A DNA stretch of 64,000 nucleotides from an uncultured Muribaculaceae bacterium (lineage in GTDB: Bacteria > Bacteroidota > Bacteroidia > Bacteroidales > Muribaculaceae), in the NCBI GenBank assembly GCA_910586895.1, contig CAJUIW010000004.1:165800-229799 (forward strand). Reading direction: 5' to 3'. The first letter of the stretch is position 1. Every line of letters begins with the position of its first letter. The translations under genes were made by a program, and so were the position numbers. Below the pieces are notes generated by a model, which ran no database searches, had not been told where the DNA came from, and saw only the letters and a program-made list of their open reading frames with translations. This document shows positions 24,819-33,449 of the stretch, one piece after another.

Positions 24819-25418
24819 TTATTCAGCTTTCGGGGCCTCCCCTTCAGCCTTGGCTTTCTCTGCTGCGGCCTTCTTGGCTGCAGCAGCAGCCTTTGCGGCG
24901 GCTATCTTGGCTTCTTTCTCAGCCTTGATGGCGGCTATCTGCTCGGGGGTGAGTTCCGGTTCCGGAGGCTCAGGCAGATAATTGAGTTTTTTCACGAGCT
25001 TCTCACGTGTGAACACGGCCTGCTCAAAGTCATTAAGAAACTCAAGGGCATCCTGCGGACAGCTTGAAACACACAGCTGGCAGAAAGTACAGCTGCCAAG
25101 GTCATACTGATAGCGTTCGAGTTTTTTCTTTTTCTTACCGTCAGGTGTCTCCACCATCTTTGTGGTAAGTGAGATTGTTCCGTTGGGACAATTGCGTTCA
25201 CAAATACCGCAAGCTATGCACTTATGGCGTCCGTCGGCATCATACTTCAGGTTGAGTATGGCACGGAAACGTTCAGGCACGTGCACCGTCTCACGGTCTT
25301 CAGGATACCGCTCTGTAATTTTAGGGGTGACAAATTCTTTTCCGGTCACCTGCATGCCCTTGATAAGGCTTGCAATACCGGAACCTAATGTTGAAAAGTA
25401 TTCTTTTACACTACCCAT
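24819..25418 (-). CDS. nuoI: NADH-quinone oxidoreductase subunit I with Ala/Lys/Glu-rich tail
   Basis: The 199-residue peripheral subunit carries two 4Fe-4S clusters that pass electrons toward quinone: Cys67, 70, 73, 77 and Cys110, 113, 116, 120. Residues 150-199 form a low-complexity tail, first Pro/Glu-rich and then almost only Ala, Lys and Glu, likely a charged helix that many homologues lack. It is the first nuo gene after the embedded atp cluster, 56 nt downstream of atpG, with no terminator or promoter seen in that gap. Confidence 0.94.
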   Translation of the reverse strand: MGSVKEYFSTLGSGIASLIKGMQVTGKEFVTPKITERYPEDRETVHVPERFRAILNLKYDADGRHKCIACGICERNCPNGTISLTTKMVETPDGKKKKKLERYQYDLGSCTFCQLCVSSCPQDALEFLNDFEQAVFTREKLVKKLNYLPEPPEPELTPEQIAAIKAEKEAKIAAAKAAAAAKKAAAEKAKAEGEAPKAE

Positions 25419-25474
25419 GGGTTGAACTGTTTGTTGCTGTTTAGGATTTGTATTGTATTCTTATCACTGTCATG

Positions 25475-26356
25475 TCAGCGCACCTGCCCGCCGAGTATAT
25501 CAAGCAGCTCGGTGGTGATGCTCTGCTGACGCAGTTTGTTATATTCAAGTTGTAGTTCGTCAAGCAGCTTGCGGGCATTGTCGTTGGCGCTCTGCATGGC
25601 CATTACTCTGGCAGCTTGCTCCGAAGCCCGGTTCTCTGTAAACACATCCTGCATTACCGCCATGATAAACATGGGCAGCACTGACCGGAATATTGTTGTG
25701 GCATCAGGCTCGAAGATATACGGACGGAGCGACGGAGTGACATCATTGGCCGAAAATGTCTCGGCTACGACCGGAAGCAGCTGTTCAGCCACCGGACGCT
25801 GACGTGATATGCTCTTGAAACTCATGTAGAGGATATCCACCTTATCAGTATCACCGGACAGGAAGCGGGCCTGAAGTTCATCGACAAACACACGGACACC
25901 ATCGCCCGTTGTCTTTGAATCGACGCCCTCGGCGGTCACGACATCGATGCCGTTAATAGCTATCTTGCTGACAGCCTTCAGCATCTTGGCTCCGACAGGA
26001 TAAATGCTGAAAGTCACATCCTGACCATACTTCTTGCGGAGTGAGTCAAGATGCTGTAGAAGCTGCTTGAAGATATTGACATTGTAGGCTCCGCAAAGTC
26101 CATCGTCGGAACCGAATACCACTACCGATACATTCTTTATCTGACGTGCCTCCAGAAGCGGCGAACTGAAATCGGCATCAGCCGTCAACAGATTGCCTAT
26201 AATACTTTCTATCTGAGTTCTGAAAGGTAACAGACGGCGAAGACTCTGCTCGGCCTTATGCATCTTGGCCGAAGATATCATCTTCATCGCTCCGGTAATC
26301 TTCTCAGAGGAAGCTACCGAACCGATTCGTCCTTTCAATTCACGCAGTGTTGCCAT
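25475..26356 (-). CDS. atpG: ATP synthase gamma subunit
   Basis: The 293-residue rotor shaft of the F1 part. The N-terminal coiled-coil helix (RELKGRIGSVASSEKITGAM) and the C-terminal helix (MQSANDNARKLLDELQLEYN) are both present, with the central Rossmann-like part containing SDDGLCGAYN. It is the last atp gene and directly precedes nuoI. Confidence 0.95.
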   Translation of the reverse strand: MATLRELKGRIGSVASSEKITGAMKMISSAKMHKAEQSLRRLLPFRTQIESIIGNLLTADADFSSPLLEARQIKNVSVVVFGSDDGLCGAYNVNIFKQLLQHLDSLRKKYGQDVTFSIYPVGAKMLKAVSKIAINGIDVVTAEGVDSKTTGDGVRVFVDELQARFLSGDTDKVDILYMSFKSISRQRPVAEQLLPVVAETFSANDVTPSLRPYIFEPDATTIFRSVLPMFIMAVMQDVFTENRASEQAARVMAMQSANDNARKLLDELQLEYNKLRQQSITTELLDILGGQVR

Positions 26357-26390
26357 CAGCTATGGTGTATCAGTTATTTTTTTACTTGAC

Positions 26391-27965
26391 TTAATTATAT
26401 TTTCCTGCAATCTCAGTAGCTGCCGAGGTCAGCTTGGCCACAACATCATCTGTCAGTGCGCCTGACTTGATCACATCAAGCACATCGTTCTGATACTTGG
26501 CATGCAGAAGCTGCAGAAGCAGATGCTCGAACTCAGCTACCTTATCAACCGGTACATTCTCAAGAAGTCCTTTTGTACCGCAGAATATCACGGCCACTTC
26601 CTCCTCTACCAGCATGGGATGATACTGGGGCTGTATAAGCAGACGTTCGTTCTTACGTCCCTTGTCAATGACACGGGCAGTCACCGGGTCGATATCGCCG
26701 CCGAACTTCGTGAACGATTCGAGTTCACGGAACTGGGCCTGGTCGATTTTCAATGTACCTGCCACCTTCTTCATCGACTTGATCTGAGCGTTACCGCCAA
26801 CACGCGACACAGAGATACCTACGTTGATAGCCGGACGGATACCACGGTTGAACAATCCGGTTTCAAGGAATATCTGTCCGTCAGTGATTGAAATCACGTT
26901 GGTAGGAATGTAGGCAGACACGTCGCCGGCCTGTGTTTCGATAATAGGAAGCGCTGTAAGCGAACCTCCACCCTTGACCAGAGGCTTGAGAGGCTCCGGA
27001 AGGTCATTCATCTGCGAGGCCACTTCCTGATTGTCGATAATCTTTGCTGCGCGTTCAAGCAGACGTGAATGCAGGTAGAAGATATCGCCGGGATAAGCCT
27101 CACGACCTGACGGACGCTTCAGGATAAGCGATATCTCACGGTAGGCCACAGCCTGTTTTGAAAGGTCGTCATACACGATAAGGGCATCACGACCGGTATC
27201 GCGGAAATACTCACCGATGGCCACGCCGGCAAAAGGTGAATAGTAACGCATGGAAGCGGAGTCAGCTGCAGTAGCAGCTACTACTACTGTATAGTCAAGA
27301 GCGCCATGCTGACGAAGAGTCTCTACGATGGCGGCAACTGACGATGCCTTCTGACCGATGGCCACATATATACAGTATACGGGCTTGCCGGCCTCAAAAT
27401 TCTGGCGCTGGTTGATAATGGTGTCAATAGCGATGGCAGTCTTACCGATCTGACGGTCGCCGATGATAAGCTCACGCTGACCGCGGCCTATGGGCACCAT
27501 TGAGTCGACGGCCTTGATACCTGTCTGCAACGGCTGCTTCACAGGCTGACGGAAGATAACACCGGGGGCCTTGCGCTCCAGAGGAAGACGCATCAGGCTG
27601 CCGGATATCGGACCACGTCCGTCAATGGGCTCGCCAAGTACGTTAATGACGCGTCCCAGCAATCCCTCTCCTACCGGAATAGAAGCAATCTCGCCGGTAC
27701 GACGCACCGACATATTTTCTGTCACCTTGTCAACATTGTTGAGCAGAATCACACCGACGTTGCTCTCCTCAAGGTTAAGAGCCACACCCTTAACCCCGTT
27801 TTCGAACTCCACGAGCTCGTTGGAGCACACATTATCAAGCCCATAAACGTGAGCCACGCCGTCGCCTACTTCAAGCACAGTGCCTGTTTCTTCAAACGAC
27901 ACCTTGGAATTCACGCTCTCAAGCTGTTGTTTAAGTATTTCGGAAATCTCGCTGGGATTTATCAT
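26391..27965 (-). CDS. atpA: ATP synthase alpha subunit
   Basis: The 524-residue non-catalytic F1 subunit has a P-loop reading GDRQIGKT (Ile where most have Thr), and the conserved ALIVYDDLSKQAVAYRE and SRLLERAA regions, including the arginine-finger segment near VGISVSRVGG. It lies 34 nt before atpG and 8 nt after atpH. Confidence 0.97.
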   Translation of the reverse strand: MINPSEISEILKQQLESVNSKVSFEETGTVLEVGDGVAHVYGLDNVCSNELVEFENGVKGVALNLEESNVGVILLNNVDKVTENMSVRRTGEIASIPVGEGLLGRVINVLGEPIDGRGPISGSLMRLPLERKAPGVIFRQPVKQPLQTGIKAVDSMVPIGRGQRELIIGDRQIGKTAIAIDTIINQRQNFEAGKPVYCIYVAIGQKASSVAAIVETLRQHGALDYTVVVAATAADSASMRYYSPFAGVAIGEYFRDTGRDALIVYDDLSKQAVAYREISLILKRPSGREAYPGDIFYLHSRLLERAAKIIDNQEVASQMNDLPEPLKPLVKGGGSLTALPIIETQAGDVSAYIPTNVISITDGQIFLETGLFNRGIRPAINVGISVSRVGGNAQIKSMKKVAGTLKIDQAQFRELESFTKFGGDIDPVTARVIDKGRKNERLLIQPQYHPMLVEEEVAVIFCGTKGLLENVPVDKVAEFEHLLLQLLHAKYQNDVLDVIKSGALTDDVVAKLTSAATEIAGKYN

Positions 27966-27973
27966 TATATTGC

Positions 27974-28519
27974 TTATTTACTTAAAAGATTCAGACGCAA
28001 TTGTTTTAACTCGTTACTGATAGACGCATCGATACGTTCATTGCCCACTTCGACACTGAAGCCTCCGATAAGCGACGGATCTACCGCGCTTGAATACTCC
28101 ATCGTGGCACCGTCAAGATGCTTCTCAATGAGGCTCTTCAACCGCTGTTCGTCCGCTTCCGACATAGGAGATGCGCTCGTCACCTTCACCACATGGATAT
28201 TATTTTCCTGACGGTATATATCCAGATATGCCAAAGCTATGTCACGCATCATGTCGACACGTCCGTTTCGGGTAAGAAGAGTGAGGAAGTCGGCCATTAC
28301 CGAATCATCATCCTTCATATCGGACGCCGTGCATAGGAGCTTGCGCTTGTCCTGAGCCGGGATAAAGGGATTGGACATCACTTTCTGTAATTCCGGTTCG
28401 AGTCTGTAGCTCTCCTCAAGCTTTGACATCAATGCATACACCCGCAGCTGCTTGCCCTTTTCAAGAGCGAACTTATAGAGTGCCTTGGCATAACGGCGAG
28501 GTATCAGTCCTTGATTCAT
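27974..28519 (-). CDS. atpH: ATP synthase delta subunit
   Basis: The 181-residue stator subunit links F1 to the b subunits. It has the helical N-terminal domain (RRYAKALYKFALEKG) and the conserved C-terminal GGFSVEVGNERIDASI segment. It lies between atpF (15 nt) and atpA (8 nt). Confidence 0.93.
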   Translation of the reverse strand: MNQGLIPRRYAKALYKFALEKGKQLRVYALMSKLEESYRLEPELQKVMSNPFIPAQDKRKLLCTASDMKDDDSVMADFLTLLTRNGRVDMMRDIALAYLDIYRQENNIHVVKVTSASPMSEADEQRLKSLIEKHLDGATMEYSSAVDPSLIGGFSVEVGNERIDASISNELKQLRLNLLSK

Positions 28520-28534
28520 TGCGTTGCCTGAAAG

Positions 28535-29032
28535 TTAGTTTTGCTTTTCCATCTCATCAAGCAGCTGGCCTACGAGCTTAGTCTGGGCCTTTTCATCGCT
28601 CAGCTCATTGCGCACCACCTTGGTGGCAATATCAAGAGCGAAGCTGCTTACTTCATCACGAAATTGCTTTTCAGCTTCTTTGCGTTCCTGTTCAATGGAC
28701 ACTTTTGCTGCATCCATTACTTTACGGGCTTCCTTCTGAGCAGCCACGCGTGCCTCCTCGATGATCTGAGTTTTCATCTTGTCAGCTTCACGAAGCATAT
28801 CCGCCTGCTGTTTGCGGGCCTCAGCGATATAACGCTGGCTTTCGGCCTTGGCATTGTCAAGCTGCTCCTTTGCATCGCGCGCATACTCCACACCCTTATC
28901 TATCATATCGGCTCTGCTCTCGATGCTCTTGAGTATAACCGGCCAGCCCCACTTGTAAAGCACAAACAGGAGGACGGCTACAGATACGAACATCCAGAAT
29001 ACCAAGCCGGCATCAGGCGTGAACAGTTCCAT
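28535..29032 (-). CDS. atpF: ATP synthase b subunit
   Basis: The 165-residue stator protein has one N-terminal transmembrane helix (about 8-28) followed by a long charged coiled coil (about 35-150). It lies between atpE (29 nt) and atpH (15 nt). Confidence 0.94.
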   Translation of the reverse strand: MELFTPDAGLVFWMFVSVAVLLFVLYKWGWPVILKSIESRADMIDKGVEYARDAKEQLDNAKAESQRYIAEARKQQADMLREADKMKTQIIEEARVAAQKEARKVMDAAKVSIEQERKEAEKQFRDEVSSFALDIATKVVRNELSDEKAQTKLVGQLLDEMEKQN

Positions 29033-29061
29033 ACTTATTCTTTATTGGATGTAAGCGTGGA

Positions 29062-29307
29062 TTAAAGGAAGAGCGAAAGCACACAAACAATAACTGCAAA
29101 GAGGGCCACACCTTCTACAAGAGCGGCAATCACAATCATGTTGCTTCGGATATCACCTGCTGATTCGGGCTGACGGGCAATAGCCTCCATGGCAGAAGCA
29201 CCGATTTTACCGATACCAAGACCAGCTCCAATTGCTGCGATAGCTGCACCTATACATGCGCCGATTCCAAGTGTACCGTTGATTGCTGCTAAAATCATTG
29301 CTAACAT
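29062..29307 (-). CDS. atpE: ATP synthase c subunit
   Basis: The 81-residue ring subunit forms a hairpin of two transmembrane helices joined by the ARQPE loop. The ion-binding Glu65 is followed by Gly (VEGVALF), and the polar residues of the sodium-binding type are not evident, so protons are the likely ion. Confidence 0.95.
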   Translation of the reverse strand: MLAMILAAINGTLGIGACIGAAIAAIGAGLGIGKIGASAMEAIARQPESAGDIRSNMIVIAALVEGVALFAVIVCVLSLFL

Positions 29308-29348
29308 AATTTCAAGTTTTAAATGGTTTATATTTTATAATTTCTTTT

Positions 29349-30470
29349 TTATGCTGTTGCGGCTTTGCTATCCTCTGCCTTATGTTCCTCCTCGTGCTTA
29401 TCATGATGCTCCTGGGCAAATGATATGAACAAGGTGGAAAGCATTGTGAATACGAAAGCCTGAATGAAGCTCACCAGAACGTCGATGAGCAACATGAATA
29501 TCGAAAATCCTACTGACACTACCGTTGTGGCACCCGCTACTATCGGACCCATCACCGCGAAGATGAATATAAGCAGAGTCAGTACTATTACAATCATATG
29601 ACCACCCATCATGTTGGCAAACAGACGCACTGTCAGAGCCGCAGGCTTGGTTATCACACCGAACAACTCTATCACAGGCATGATGGGAATGGGAAATTTC
29701 AACCAAAGAGGCACATCGGGCCAGAAGATATCTTTCCAATAGTGCTTGGTTCCGAAAATATTAGTGATAAGGAATGTGAATATCGACAATACAAGAGTCA
29801 CGGCAATATTACCGGTCAGATTGGCACCTCCGGGGAAGATTACAATCAATCCAAGGAGATTCATGTACAGAATGAAGAAGAATACCGTGAGCAGATAAGG
29901 CGCAAACTTCATGGAACGATCCTTAAGCATGGGCTTGATCACACCATCGTATATGAAAGTGACCAGAGCTTCAAGCGCACCCACAAACTTACGGGGAGCC
30001 TTATGGCCCATCTGCTTGTGCCAGCGAGCTACGGCAAGTACACTCCATATCACAAGCAGCACGGTGATGATAAGGGCACATACATTCTTTGTTATGGAGA
30101 TATCCCACGGGCGGTATTCCTCGCCGTCAACTATCTCCACTACCTTACCTTTGTATTTGCTATCCTTCCCGGCAATGCGGAATGTAGCATTGCCATCAGT
30201 ATATTCTTCGCCGTGAGCCAGTCTTGATGAAGAGAAGCAATGAAGGCCATCCTTACCTATCACGATAATAGGCAGAGGTATACGCTTATGATGGTTGAAG
30301 GGAACTTCCCATCCATAACCGTCACCAAGATGCTCGAATATTATTTCCTTCGGATTCAGAGCCTCTGACTGACTTCCGTCAGCGGCACCGGAGGCCTCCT
30401 CAGCAAATATATGCTGGGGCAGCACAGCAGCCACAAGAGCCAGAATCAAAGTAACCAACAGTTTTTTCAT
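29349..30470 (-). CDS. atpB: ATP synthase a subunit with N-terminal extension
   Basis: The 373-residue membrane subunit forms the ion half-channels. The essential Arg282 lies in AALTVRLFANMMGGH. Compared with the usual 230-270 residues it has an N-terminal addition of about 120 residues with a signal-peptide-like start (residues 1-23) and an exported soluble part, as is common in Bacteroidetes. The C-terminus is rich in His, Glu and Lys. Nine nt separate it from atpC. Confidence 0.94.
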   Translation of the reverse strand: MKKLLVTLILALVAAVLPQHIFAEEASGAADGSQSEALNPKEIIFEHLGDGYGWEVPFNHHKRIPLPIIVIGKDGLHCFSSSRLAHGEEYTDGNATFRIAGKDSKYKGKVVEIVDGEEYRPWDISITKNVCALIITVLLVIWSVLAVARWHKQMGHKAPRKFVGALEALVTFIYDGVIKPMLKDRSMKFAPYLLTVFFFILYMNLLGLIVIFPGGANLTGNIAVTLVLSIFTFLITNIFGTKHYWKDIFWPDVPLWLKFPIPIMPVIELFGVITKPAALTVRLFANMMGGHMIVIVLTLLIFIFAVMGPIVAGATTVVSVGFSIFMLLIDVLVSFIQAFVFTMLSTLFISFAQEHHDKHEEEHKAEDSKAATA

Positions 30471-30479
30471 CTCTTCAAA

Positions 30480-30719
30480 TCAATATATACAAACTGACAC
30501 TACATTACGGTCCACGTCAACGATACCTCCGTTCACGCTTATCGGCTCACCCTCCTCACCGTCAGGCTTCTCGTAAGTGATTTCGCCGGGTGTGAGAGTT
30601 GATATTAGCGAAGCATGATTGCGGAGCACAGTAAATGCGCCCTGCTGTCCGGGGAGCCGGACTGCACTTACCTCGCCTTCAAAGAGGATATCCTCTGCCG
30701 ATATAATTTTAAGTGTCAT
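30480..30719 (-). CDS. atpC: ATP synthase epsilon subunit, short form
   Basis: The 79-residue protein covers only the N-terminal beta-sandwich (SAEDILFEGEVSAVRLPGQQGAFTVL in part, with LRNHASLISTLTPGEI). The C-terminal helical hairpin that inhibits ATP hydrolysis in other bacteria is absent; short epsilon subunits are usual in this phylum. It lies 65 nt after atpD. Confidence 0.9.
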   Translation of the reverse strand: MTLKIISAEDILFEGEVSAVRLPGQQGAFTVLRNHASLISTLTPGEITYEKPDGEEGEPISVNGGIVDVDRNVVSVCIY

Positions 30720-30784
30720 GTCGTTTATATGTTGCTGTTATCACTAAGGGTTAAACAACGCTTCTCCAAGTATGCGCCCGAAAT

Positions 30785-32290
30785 TTAGCCGGCCACCTCT
30801 TCAAGAAGTTTCTTACCCTTTGCTATAGCCTCGTCAATAGTACCTACATTAAGGAATGCCTGTTCGGGATATTCATCCATCTCACCGCTGAGAATCATCT
30901 TGAATCCGCGGATGGTCTCCGACAGGGGAACCATCACACCGGGCAGACCGGTGAACTGCTCAGCCACGAAGAAGGGCTGCGAAAGGAATCGCTGCGCTCT
31001 GCGGGCACGTGCCACCACAAGCTTATCTTCGTCAGAAAGTTCATCGACACCAAGGATGGCAATGATATCCTGAAGTTCATTATACTTCTGAAGAAGCTGC
31101 TTGACAGCCTGCGCTGTATTGTAATGCTCCTCGCCTATGATATTCGGATCGAGGATACGTGAGGTTGACTCCAGAGGATCAACAGCCGGATATATACCGA
31201 GCTCGGCAATCTTACGGCTAAGCACCGTAGTGGCATCAAGGAAGCTAAACGTTGTAGCGGGAGCGGGGTCAGTCAAGTCATCGGCAGGCACATAAATAGC
31301 CTGTACAGATGTGATGGAGCCGTTCTTTGTGGAAGTGATACGTTCCTGCAGCATACCCATTTCCGATGCAAGGGTAGGCTGATAACCTACAGCTGAAGGC
31401 ATACGGCCAAGAAGTGCCGACACCTCGGAACCCGCCTGTGTGAAACGGAATATATTGTCAATAAAGAGCAGAATCTCCTTACCGCCGCCATCCTGGTCGC
31501 GGAACTGTTCGGCAACAGTCAGGCCGGAGAGAGCAACACGCAGACGTGCGCCCGGCGGCTCGTTCATCTGACCGAACACCAGCGTGGCCTGCGACTGCTC
31601 GACCTGCTTCATGTCAACGTCAGCAAGATTCCATTCCCCTTTGTCCATACCTTCGCGGAACTTATCGCCATACTTCATGACGCCGCTTTCAATCATTTCA
31701 CGCAACAGGTCATTACCTTCACGGGTACGTTCACCGACTCCGGTAAACACGGAGAATCCGTTATGACCCTTGGCGATATTATTGATAAGCTCCATGATAA
31801 GCACAGTCTTACCTACACCGGCTCCACCGAACAGACCGATCTTACCACCTTTGCTGTAAGGTTCGAGAAGGTCAATCACTTTAATACCGGTGTAAAGGAC
31901 CTCAGTTCCGATAGTAAGCTCGTCAAACGAGGGCGCCGGCTGATGAATGGGACGGAGGTCCTCACGCTTAAGTTCGGGCAGACGGTCAATAGCCTCACCT
32001 ACCACGTTAAGCAGACGGCCTTTGACCTGGCTTCCGGTAGGAACAGCTATGGGGCGCTCCAGATTGTCGACACGCATTCCGCGCTGCAGACCATCAGTAC
32101 TTTCCATAGCCACACAGCGTACGGTATTCTCACCGATATGCTGTTCTACCTCGAGGATAAGCATAGAGCCATCAGGGCGGTCCACTTTAAGCGCCGTGAA
32201 GATAGGAGGCAACACTTTGCCTTCACCTTCAAAGGCCACATCGACCACCGGGCCTATTACCTGTGCGATTTTACCAAATTTGTCGCTCAT
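30785..32290 (-). CDS. atpD: ATP synthase beta subunit
   Basis: The 501-residue catalytic F1 subunit has the P-loop GGAGVGKT, the GERTREGNDL segment with the catalytic Glu and the ALSGLTVAEQFRD and LLFIDNIFRF stretches. It is the first gene of the embedded atp cluster and begins 37 nt after nuoH with no terminator or promoter visible between them. Confidence 0.97.
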   Translation of the reverse strand: MSDKFGKIAQVIGPVVDVAFEGEGKVLPPIFTALKVDRPDGSMLILEVEQHIGENTVRCVAMESTDGLQRGMRVDNLERPIAVPTGSQVKGRLLNVVGEAIDRLPELKREDLRPIHQPAPSFDELTIGTEVLYTGIKVIDLLEPYSKGGKIGLFGGAGVGKTVLIMELINNIAKGHNGFSVFTGVGERTREGNDLLREMIESGVMKYGDKFREGMDKGEWNLADVDMKQVEQSQATLVFGQMNEPPGARLRVALSGLTVAEQFRDQDGGGKEILLFIDNIFRFTQAGSEVSALLGRMPSAVGYQPTLASEMGMLQERITSTKNGSITSVQAIYVPADDLTDPAPATTFSFLDATTVLSRKIAELGIYPAVDPLESTSRILDPNIIGEEHYNTAQAVKQLLQKYNELQDIIAILGVDELSDEDKLVVARARRAQRFLSQPFFVAEQFTGLPGVMVPLSETIRGFKMILSGEMDEYPEQAFLNVGTIDEAIAKGKKLLEEVAG

Positions 32291-32327
32291 GATATGAGTT
32301 ATATAGGGGGAATTTGTTATCTATAAT

Positions 32328-33404
32328 TTAGAGATGTATACCGTAAACGATGATGAGCACCATCAGCACGAGGTTTACGAGATTGATGGGGAGAAGATAT
32401 TTCCATTCAAGTGAAAGCATCTGGTCAATTCGCAGACGCGGGAAGGTCCATTTGAACCATATTATTATGAATGAAATTACTACAGCCTTTCCAATAAACC
32501 AGATTACTGAGGGGATATAATCCATCACAGTATTGAATCCTTCCCAACCGGGAATGTGAAGAGGCATCCAGCCACCGAAGAAGAGCAGTGTGGCAACACC
32601 TGACACGATGAAGAGGTTAAGATACTCAGCCAGATAGAAGAATCCGAAGTGAATACCTGAGTACTCTGTATGATAACCGGCTGTAAGCTCACTTTCTGCT
32701 TCGGGAAGGTCAAACGGGCCACGGTTTGTTTCGGCCGTACCTGCTATCAGATAGATTATGAAAGCTATGATAGCGGGGATATGACCTGATATAATAAACC
32801 ATGTATTGCTCTGGGCCTGAACAATTTCAGTGACTGACATTGTACCGGCGAAAACTACCATGGTCAGAATCGACAGACCGATTGACAGCTCGTAGCTGAC
32901 CATCTGTGCACCGGAACGGAGAGCACCGATAAGAGTGAACTTATTGTTACTTGACCATCCGGCAAGCAGAATACCGAGCACACCGATTGATGATACAGCC
33001 ATCAGGAAGAATATGCCGATATTGAAGTCGAGCACCTGCAGACCGTTGCCCCACGGGAGAACGGCAAATGCGAGCATTGATGCCAGGATTACAAGATAGG
33101 GAGCCAATGCGAAAAGGAACTTATCGGTGTAATTCAGCGAGATAAGCTCTTTAATAAGCATCTTGAACATATCCGCGAAGCTCTGCAGCAGTCCGAAAGG
33201 ACCTACACGGTTCGGGCCAAGGCGGCACTGGAATGCGGCACACACTTTGCGCTCGAAATAGATATAGAACAGAGCCAGCAGCGCGTAAACGAGCAGAAGC
33301 ACCACTCCGATAAGGACACATTCCGCGGTCACGGCAAGCCATTCGGGCATAAACCCGAGCAGTGTGGAGTGAATCCAGTTGGTTAATATTGAAAAATCAA
33401 ACAT
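32328..33404 (-). CDS. nuoH: NADH-quinone oxidoreductase subunit H
   Basis: The 358-residue membrane subunit builds the quinone site with NuoB and NuoD. It has about eight transmembrane helices and the conserved ERKVCAAFQCRLGPNRVGPFG region and FDLPEAESELTAGYHTEYSG loop (seen in parts as FDLPEAESEL). It is the last nuo gene before the atp insertion. Confidence 0.95.
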   Translation of the reverse strand: MFDFSILTNWIHSTLLGFMPEWLAVTAECVLIGVVLLLVYALLALFYIYFERKVCAAFQCRLGPNRVGPFGLLQSFADMFKMLIKELISLNYTDKFLFALAPYLVILASMLAFAVLPWGNGLQVLDFNIGIFFLMAVSSIGVLGILLAGWSSNNKFTLIGALRSGAQMVSYELSIGLSILTMVVFAGTMSVTEIVQAQSNTWFIISGHIPAIIAFIIYLIAGTAETNRGPFDLPEAESELTAGYHTEYSGIHFGFFYLAEYLNLFIVSGVATLLFFGGWMPLHIPGWEGFNTVMDYIPSVIWFIGKAVVISFIIIWFKWTFPRLRIDQMLSLEWKYLLPINLVNLVLMVLIIVYGIHL

Positions 33405-33449
33405 AATGGTATGAGGATTTCTTATCTTTCTTTTATGTGAAACGTTGGT

